Positions 56,101-64,000 of a stretch of DNA of 64,000 nucleotides are shown here, one piece after another. Both the position numbers and the translations under genes were made by a program. Below the pieces are notes generated by a model. The model was not told the DNA's origin, did no database searches, and was given only the letters and a program-made list of their open reading frames with translations. The stretch covers positions 10,002,837 to 10,066,836 of the forward strand of contig NC_060955.1 in the NCBI RefSeq assembly GCF_910589235.1, read 5' to 3'. Numbering within the stretch: position 1 is the first letter of the stretch; every line of letters begins with the position of its first letter. The stretch comes from Vespa crabro (lineage: Eukaryota > Arthropoda > Insecta > Hymenoptera > Vespidae).

Positions 56101-56815
56101 GAGCGTAAAATCTCATATACGAACGAAACAATGTTAAAACTTCGATTCCAATATAAAATAGAGGTTTGATCTTATGAAATGCAATGTTCTGCATCGATTG
56201 GTAACATATTTCAAACTTTGGCGCAAGTATTACTAAAGATTTCACGATATTAACTTCGCGTATAGCGAAATTCGCGTATGTCGATTAAGTTTTTCGATAA
56301 AAATCATATGAAAACGACTATTTAAACATAGCAAAAACGTTATTTTCTTGTTATATTCTTTATTCTTCATCGATAGAATATAAAATCAATGAAATTGAAC
56401 GAGATATCAACTTTTCGTTTTTCGACGATACGCGAATATGAGCGAAAAATCTCATATACGAACGAAACAATGTTAAAACTTCGATTCCAATATAAAATAG
56501 ATGTTTGATCTTATGAAATGCAATGTTCTGCATCGATTGGTAACATTTTTCAAACTGTGGCGCAAGTATTACTAACGATTTCACGAAATTAACTTCGCGT
56601 ATAGCGAAATTCGCGTATGTCGATAAAGTTTTTCGATAAAAATCATATGAAAACGCCTATTTAAACATAGCAAACACGTTATATTCTTATTATATTCTTT
56701 ATTCTGCGTCGATAGAATATAAAATCAATAAAATTGAACGAGATTTCAACTTTTCGTTTTTCGACGTTACGCGTATATGAGCGAAAAATAGTATATACGA
56801 TGCGAAACAATGTTA
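52640..56815. repeat. Overlapping duplications at offsets 1356, 2034 and 3390
   Basis: The marker TTTCGACTATACGCG occurs at about 52690, 54046 and 56080. CTAACGATTTC with GTCGATAAAG occurs near 53183 and 56573. About 52640-53425 matches 56030-56815. The intervening units include the TATAGCAAATTCGCG one-base-loss form near 53554 and 54908, also seen near 45399. Confidence 0.75.
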
Positions 56816-57229
56816 AAACTTAGATTCCTATATAAAATAGATGTTTGATCTTATGAAATGCAATGTTCTGCATCGATTGGTAACATTTCTCAAACTGTGG
56901 CTCAAGTATTACTAAAGATTTCACAAATTTAACTTCGCATATAGCGAAATTCGCGTATGTCGATTACGTTTTTCGATAAAAGTCATATGAAAACGACTAT
57001 TTAAACATAGCAAAAACGTTATTTTCTTGTTATATTCTTTATTCTTCATCGATAGAATATAAAATCAATGAAATTGAACGAGATATCAACTTTTCGTTTT
57101 TCGACGATACGAGTATATGAGCGTAAAATCTCATATACGAACGAAACAATGTTAAAACTTAGATTCCAATATAAAATAGATGTTTGATCTTATGAAATGC
57201 AATGTTCTGCATCGATTGGTAACATTTCT

Positions 57230-59316
57230 CAAACTGTGGCTCAAGTATTACTAAAGATTTCACAAATTTAACTTCGCATATAGCGAAATTCGCGTATGTC
57301 GATTACGTTTTTCGATAAAAATCATATGAAAACGACTATTTAAACATAGCAAAAACGTTATTTTCTTGTTATATTCTTTATTCTTCATCGATAGAATATA
57401 AAATCAATGAAATTGAACGAGATATCAACTTTTCGTTTTTCGACGATACGAGTATATGAGCGTAAAATCTCATATACGAACGAAACAATGTTAAAACTTC
57501 GATTCCAATATAAAATAGATGTTTGATCTTATGAAATGCAATGTTCTGCATCGATTGGTAACATTTTTCAAACTTTGGCGCAAGTATTACTAAAGATTTC
57601 ACGAAATTAAATTCGCGTATAGCGAAATTCGCGTATGTCGATTAAGTTTTCGATAAAAATCATATGAAAACGCCTATTTAAACATAGCAAACACGTTATA
57701 TTCTTGTTATATTCTTTATTCTGCATCGCAAGAATATAAAATCAATGAAATTGAACGAGATTACAACTTTTCGTTTTTCTACGATACGCGTATATGAGCG
57801 AAAAATCGTATATACGATGCGAAACAATGTTAAAACTTTGATTCCAATATAAAATAGATGTTTGATCTTATGAAATGCAATGTTCTGCATCGATTGGTAA
57901 CATTTTTCAAACTGTGGCGCAAGTATTACAAAAGATTTCACGAATTTAACTTGGCGTATAGCGAAATTCGCGTATGTCGATTAAGTTTTTCGATAAAAAT
58001 CATATGAAAACGCCTATTTAAACATAGCAAACACGTTATATTCTTGTTATATTCTTTATTCTGCGTCGATAGAATATAAAATCAATAAAATTGAACGAGA
58101 TTTCAACTTTTCGTTTTTCGACGATACGCGTATATGAGCGAAAAATAGTATATACGATGCGAAACAATGTTAAAACTTAGATTCCAATATAAAATAGATG
58201 TTTGATCTTATGAAATGCAATGTTCTGCATCGATTGGTAACATTTTTCAAACTGTGGCGCAAGTGTTACAAAAGATTTCACGAATTTAACTTCGCGAATA
58301 GCGAAATTCGCGTCTGTCGATTAAGTTTTTCGATAAAAATCATATGAAAACGACTATGTAACATAGCAAACACGTTATATTCTTGTTGTATTCTTTATTC
58401 TGCATCGATAGAATATAAAATCAATGAAATTGAACGAGATTTCACCTTTTCGTTTTTCGACGATACGCGAATATGAGCGAAAAATCTCATATACGAACGA
58501 AACAATGTTAAAACTTCGATTCCAATATAAAATAGATGTTTGATCTTATGAAATGCAATGTTCTGCATCGATTGGTAACATTTCTCAAACTGTGGCTCAA
58601 GTATTACTAAAGATTTCACAAATTTAACTTCGCATATAGCGAAATTCGCGTATGTCGATTACGTTTTTCGATAAAAATCATATGAAAACGACTATTTAAA
58701 CATAGCAAAAACGTTATTTTCTTGTTATATTCTTTATTCTTCATCGATAGAATATAAAATCAATGAAATTGAACGAGATATCAACTTTTCGTTTTTCGAC
58801 GATACGAGTATATGAGCGTAAAATCTCATATACGAACGAAACAATGTTAAAACTTCGATTCCAATATAAAATAGATGTTTGATCTTATGAAATGCAATGT
58901 TCTGCATCGATTGGTAACATTTTTCAAACTTTGGCGCAAGTATTACTAAAGATTTCACGAAATTAAATTCGCGTATAGCGAAATTCGCGTATGTCGATTA
59001 AGTTTTCGATAAAAATCATATGAAAACGCCTATTTAAACATAGCAAACACGTTATATTCTTGTTATATTCTTTATTCTGCATCGCAAGAATATAAAATCA
59101 ATGAAATTGAACGAGATTACAACTTTTCGTTTTTCTACGATACGCGTATATGAGCGAAAAATCGTATATACGATGCGAAACAATGTTAAAACTTTGATTC
59201 CAATATAAAATAGATGTTTGATCTTATGAAATGCAATGTTCTGCATCGATTGGTAACATTTTTCAAACTGTGGCGCAAGTATTACAAAAGATTTCACGAA
59301 TTTAACTTGGCTTATA
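57230..59316. repeat. Four-unit-offset duplication (1356 bp)
   Basis: About 57230-57960 matches 58586-59316, sharing ATTAAATTCGCG, ATCGCAAGAATA and GATTACAAC. Near 57126 and 57466 two adjacent B units are nearly the same in their left halves. The unit near 58.35 kb has CTATGTAACATAG in place of the usual CTATTTAAACATAG. Confidence 0.75.
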
Positions 59317-61010
59317 GCGAAATTCGCGTATGTCGATTAAGTTTTTCGATAAAAATCATACGAAAACGCCCATTTAAACATAGCAAACACGTTATATTCT
59401 TGTTATATTCTTTATTCTTCATCGATAGAATATAAAATCAATGAAATTGAACGAGATTTCACCTTTTCGTTTTTCGACAATACGCGTATATGAGCGAAAA
59501 AACTCATATACGAACGAAACAATGTTAAAACTTCGATTCCAATATAAAATAGATGTTTGATCTTATGAAATGCAATGTTCTGCATCGATTGGTAACATTT
59601 TTCAAACTGTGGCGCAAGTATTACTAAAGATTTCACGAAATTAACTTCGCGTATAGCGTAATTCGCGTATGTCGATTAAGTTTTTCGATAAAAATCATAC
59701 GAAAACGCCTATTTAAACATAGCAAACACGTTATATTCTTATTGTATTCTTTATTCTTCATCGATAGAATATAAAATCAATGAAATTGAACGAGATTTCA
59801 CCTTTTCGTTTTTCGACGATACGCGTATATGAGCGAAAAATCTCATATACGAACGAAACAATGTTAAAACTTCGATGCCAATATAAAATAGATGTTTGAT
59901 CTTATGAAATGCAATGTTCTGCATCGATTGGTAACATTTTTCAAACTGTGGCGCAAGTATTACAAAAGATTTCACGAATTTAACTTCGCGTATTGCGAAA
60001 TTCGCGTATGTCGATTACGTTTTTCGATAAAAATCATATGAAAACGCCTATTTAAACATAGCAAACACGTTATATTCTTGTTAAATTCTTTATTCTGCGT
60101 CGATAGAATATAAAATCAATAAAATTGAACGAGATTTCAACTTTTCGTTTTTCGACGATACGCGTATATGAGCGAAAAATAGTATATACGATGCGAAACA
60201 ATGTTAAAACTTCGATTCCAATATAAAATAGATGTTTGATCTTATGAAATGCAATGTTCTGCATCGATTGGTAACATTTTTCAAACTGTGGCGCAAGTAT
60301 TACTAAAGATTTCACGAAATTAACTTCGCGTATAGCGAAATTCACGTATGTCGATTAAGTTTTTCGATAAAAATCATATGAAAACGCCTATTTAAACATA
60401 GCAAACACGTTATATTTTTGTTATATTCTTTATTCTTCATCGATAGAATATAAAATCAATGAAATTGAACGAGATTTCAACTTTTCGTTTTTCGACGATA
60501 CGCGTATATGAGCGAAAAATCGTATATACGATGCGAAACAATGTTAAAACTTAGATTCCAATATAAAATAGATGTTTCATCTTATGAAATGCAATGTTCT
60601 GCATCGATTGGTAACATTTCTCAACCTGTGGCTCAAGTATTACTAAAGATTTCACAAATTTAACTTCGCATATAGCGAAATTCGCGTATGTCGATTACGT
60701 TTTTCGATAAAAATCATATGAAAACGACTATTTAAACATAGCAAAAACGTTATTTTCTTGTTATATTCTTTATTCTTCATCGATAGAATATAGAATCAAT
60801 GAAATTGAACGAGATATCAACTTTTCGTTTTTCGACGATACGCGTATATGAGCGTAAAATCTCATATACGAACGAAACAATGTTAAAACTTCGATTCCAA
60901 TATAAAATAGATGTTTGATCTTATGAAATGCAATGTTCTGCATCGATTGGTAACATTTTTCAAACTTTGGCGCAAGTATTACTAAAGATTTCACGATATT
61001 AACTTCGCGT
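59220..61010. repeat. 1.8-kb block, right copy
   Basis: This is the copy of 50400-52190. It has private changes near 59310 (CTTGGCTTATAG), 59479 (GACAATACG), 59658 (GCGTAATTC) and 60417 (TATTTTTGTT). Confidence 0.85.
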
Positions 61011-61129
61011 ATAGCGAAATTCGCGTATGTCGATTAAGTTTTTCGATAAAAATCATACGAAAACGCCTATTTAAACATAGCAAACACGTTATATTCTTGT
61101 TATATTCTTTATTCTGCATCGATAGAATA

Positions 61130-63520
61130 TAAAATCAATGAAATTGAACGAGATTTCAACTTTTCGTTTTTCGACGATACGCCTATATGAGCGAAAAATC
61201 TCATATACGAACGAAAAAATGTTAAAACTTCGATACCAATATAAAATAGATGTTCGATCTTATGAAATGCAATGTTCTGCATCGATTGTTAACATTTTTC
61301 AAACTGTGGCGCAAGTATTACAAAAGATTTCACGAATTTAACTTCGCGTATAGCGAAATTCGCGAATGTCGATTAAGTTTTTCGATAAAAATCATATGAA
61401 AACGACTATTTAAACATAGCAAAAACGTTATTTTCTTGTTATATTCTTTATTCTTCATCGATAGAATATAAAATCAATGAAATTGAACGAGATATCAACT
61501 TTTCGTTTTTCGACGATACGCGTATATGAGCGTAAAATCTCATATACGAACGAAACAATGTTAAAACTTCGATTCCAATATAAAATAGATGTTTGATCTT
61601 ATGAAATGCAATGTTCTGCATCGATTGGTAACATTTTTCAAACTTTGGCGCAAGTATTACTAAAGATTTCACGATATTAACTTCGCGTATAGCGAAATTC
61701 GCGTATGTCGATTAAGTTTTTCGATAAAAATCATACGAAAACGCCCATTTAAACATAGCAAACACGTTATATTCTTGTTATATTCTTTATTCTTCATCGA
61801 TAGAATATAAAATCAATGAAATTGAACGAGATTTCACCTTTTCGTTTTTCGACGATACGCGTATATGAGCGAAAAATCGTATATACGATGCGAAACAATG
61901 TTAAAACTTAGATTCCAATATAAAATAGATGTTTGATCTTATGAAATGCAATGTTCTGCATCGATTGGTAACATTTCTCAACCTGTGGCTCAAGTATTAC
62001 TAAAGATTTCACAAATTTAACTTCGCATATAACGAAATTCGCGTATGTCGATTAGGTTTTTCGATAAAAATCATATGAAAACGACTATTTAAACATAGCA
62101 AAAACGTTATTTTCTTGTTATATTCTTTATTCTTCAACGATAGAATATAAAATCAATGAAATTGAACGAGATATCAACTTTTCGTTTTTCGACTATACGC
62201 GTATATGAGCGTAAAATCTCATATACGAACGAAACAATGTTAAAACTTCGATTCCAATATAAAATAGATGTTTGATCTTATGAAATGCAATGTTCTGCAT
62301 CGATTGGTAACATTTTTCAAACTTTGGCGCAAGTATTACTAAAGATTTCACGATATTAACTTCGCGTATAGCGAAATTCGCGTATGTCGATTAAGTTGTT
62401 CGATAAAAATCATATGAAAACGACTATTTAAACATAGCAAAAACGTTATTTTCTTGTTATATTCTTTATTCTTCATCGATACAATATAAAATCAATGAAA
62501 TTGAACGAGATATCAACTTTTCGTTTTTCGACGATACGCGAATATGAGCGAAAAATCTCATATACGAACGAAACAATGTTAAAGCTTCGATTCCAATATA
62601 AAATAGATGTTTGATCTTATGAAATGCAATGTTCTGCATCGATTGGTAACATTTTTCAAACTGTGGCGCAAGTATTACTAAAGATTTCACGAAATTAACT
62701 TCGCGTATAGCGAAATTCGCGTATGTCGATTAAGTTTTTCGATAAAAATCATATGAAACGCCTATTTAAACATAGCAAACACGTTATATTCTTGTTATAT
62801 TCTTTATTCTGCATCGATAGAATAAAAAATCAATGAAATTGAACGAGATTTCAACTTCTCGTTCTTCGACGATACGCGTATATGAGCGAAAAATCGTATA
62901 TACGATGCGAAACAATGTTAAAACTTAGATTCCAATATAAAATAGATGTTTGATCTTATGAAATGCAATGTTCTGCATCGATTGGTAACATTTTTCAAAC
63001 TGTGGCGCAAGTATTACAAAAGATTTCACGAATTTAACTTCGCGTATAGCGAAATTCGCGTATGTCGATTAAGTTTTTCGATAAAAATCATATGAAAACG
63101 CCTATTTAAACATAGCAAACACGTTATATTCTTGTTATATTCTTTATTCTGCATCGATAGAATATAAAATCAATGAAATTGAACGAGATTTCAACTTTTC
63201 GTTTTTCGACGATATGCCTATATGAGCGAAAAATCTCATATACGAACGAAAAAATGTTAAAACTTCGATACCAATATAAAATAGATGTTCGATCTTATGA
63301 AATGCAATGTTCTGCATCGATTGTTAACATTTTTCAAACTGAGGCGCAAGTATTACAAAAGATTTCACGAATTTAACTTCGCGTATAGCGAAATTCGCGA
63401 ATGTCGATTAAGTTTTTCGATAAAAATCATATGAAAACGACTATTTAAACATAGCAAAAACGTTATTTTCTTGTTATATTCTTTATTCTTCATCGATAGA
63501 ATATAAAATCAATGAAATTG
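61130..63520. repeat. Six-unit-offset duplication (2035 bp)
   Basis: About 61130-61485 matches 63165-63520 with GCCTATATGAG, GAACGAAAAAATG, CTTCGATACC, GTTCGATC and GATTGTTAAC. A CTTCTCGTTCTTCG class A unit near 62.8 kb repeats the marker of the 29-37 kb block, about 26 kb from its nearest relative. Confidence 0.75.
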
Positions 63521-63640
63521 AACGAGATATCAACTTTTCGTTTTTCGACGATACGCGTATATGAGCGAAAAATCTCATATACGAACGAAACAATGTTAAA
63601 ACTTCGATTCCAATATAAAATAGATGTTTGATCTTATGAA

Positions 63641-63656
63641 ATGCTATGTTCAGCAT
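63641..63656. other. ATGCT/AGCAT hairpin variant with paired substitution
   Basis: Nearly all units read ATGCA, ATGTTC, TGCAT here, a hairpin with 5-base arms and a 6-base loop. In this unit both arms changed together to ATGCT and AGCAT, so the inverted repeat stays perfect. The same pair of changes recurs one unit later at 63980-63995. Confidence 0.85.
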
Positions 63657-63812
63657 CGATTGGTAACATTTTTCAAACTGTGGCTCAAGTATTACAAAAG
63701 ATTTCACGAATTTAACTTCGCGTATAGCGAAATTCGCGTATGTCGATTATGTTTTTCGATAAAAATCATATGAAAACGCCTATTTAAACATAGCAAACAC
63801 GTTATATTCTTG

Positions 63813-64000
63813 TTATATTCTTTATTCTGCATCGATAGAATATAAAATCAATGAAATTGAACGAGATTTCAACTTTTCGTTTTTCGACGATACGCGTATA
63901 TGAGCGAAAAATCGTATATACGAACGAAACAATGTTAAAACTTCGATTCCAATATAAAATAGATGTTTGATCTTATGAAATGCTATGTTCAGCATCGATT
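63813..64000. repeat. Partial A/B hybrid monomer at the right edge
   Basis: The class-defining site reads ATCGTATATACGAACG: the left of the class A palindrome joined to the right of class B. It also has the ATGCT/AGCAT paired change. The unit is cut off by the window end. Confidence 0.85.
63980..63995. other. Second copy of the paired-substitution hairpin
   Basis: ATGCT at 63980-63984 and AGCAT at 63991-63995 enclose the usual loop ATGTTC. The change is therefore spreading to adjacent units at the right edge of the window. Sequence beyond the window would show how far it extends. Confidence 0.85.

Larger units (their letters stand above)
1..64000. repeat. Satellite DNA array, 339/340-bp monomers, about 189 head-to-tail copies
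   Basis: The same unit repeats from the first to the last base with no change of orientation and no inserted unrelated sequence. The spacing of equivalent positions is 339 bp (for example 29522, 29861) or a multiple of it. A hand count of one unit gives 102 G+C in 339 bases (30%). Each unit carries two ATCGAT sites, usually one CATATG and often one ACGCGT. The unit length is close to two nucleosome repeats. Arrays like this are typical of centromeric or pericentromeric heterochromatin; that assignment is inference. I do not recognise the family. The window starts and ends inside units, so the array is longer than 64 kb. Near-identical blocks mean that assembly collapse or expansion cannot be excluded. 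Confidence 0.98.

Noticed and set aside
1..64000. CRISPR array
   Set aside because: Repeats are regular, but the unit is 339 bp with no short repeat/unique spacer pattern, and no cas genes are present.
1..64000. Transposon or long terminal repeat array
   Set aside because: No transposase, reverse transcriptase or integrase frame, no target-site duplications, and no terminal repeats bounding units.
1..64000. Tandem rRNA, tRNA or snRNA gene cluster
   Set aside because: No recognisable rRNA core, tRNA box A/box B or snRNA motifs were seen in the unit. It is about 30% G+C and has no conserved non-coding gene features.
1..64000. Subtelomeric or telomeric repeat
   Set aside because: No TTAGGG, TTAGG, TTTAGGG or similar short tandem motif was seen on either strand.

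Overview
The whole 64 kb window is one uninterrupted array of AT-rich satellite DNA. I found no gene, RNA gene, transposon, CRISPR array or unique sequence. The repeat unit (monomer) is 339 or 340 bp, so the window holds about 189 units in one orientation. The array runs off both ends. One hand-counted unit is about 30% G+C but has 23 CpG steps against about 8 expected. A long, head-to-tail, transposon-free array of this kind fits a eukaryotic centromere or pericentromeric heterochromatin. I do not recognise the family and cannot name the species. The CpG excess argues against heavy germline CpG methylation, so an insect or another weakly methylating lineage is more likely than a vertebrate or flowering plant, but this is a weak inference.

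The units fall into two roughly equally common classes that differ mainly about 105-130 bases into the unit. Class A (340 bp) carries the 14-base perfect palindrome ATCGTATATACGAT. Class B (339 bp) carries, at the same place, a hairpin with 10-base arms (CGTATATGAG / CTCATATACG) and an 8-base spacer. An A' subclass with a weakened palindrome appears only from about 22 kb rightward. Both classes share three other dyad elements: 9-base arms at the unit start, an ATGCA/TGCAT hairpin, and a three-arm TTCGC/GCGAA/TTCGC element. The right half and the linker also come in alternative linked versions, so units are mosaics.

Layout: 0.2-3.2 kb is a six-unit repeat in two copies. 3.2-7.8 kb is mostly alternating A/B units with many private changes. 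7.8-13.4 kb holds a 2.17 kb block duplicated ten units apart. 13.4-19.9 kb is mixed, with a 0.78 kb block copied eleven units away. 19.9-28.9 kb is a nest of overlapping copies (offsets about 2.7, 3.05, 3.73 and 5.77 kb) rich in class A. 29.2-37.2 kb is a four/five-unit repeat in four copies. 37.6-41.7 kb is two nearly identical six-unit repeats marked by a 9-bp insertion. 41.7-45.8 kb is mixed. 45.8-51.2 kb is four copies of a four-unit repeat. 51-64 kb re-uses pieces of this repeat, including a 1.8 kb block copied 26 units away.

Nothing here works as a gene set. The content is the structural and recombination record of the array: hybrid units marking unequal exchange, changes in repeat order, slippage at a dyad, and a paired substitution that keeps a hairpin intact. 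The many 64-110 codon open frames on the minus strand (and some on the plus strand) are by-products of the repeat, because classes A and B read the same region in different frames.
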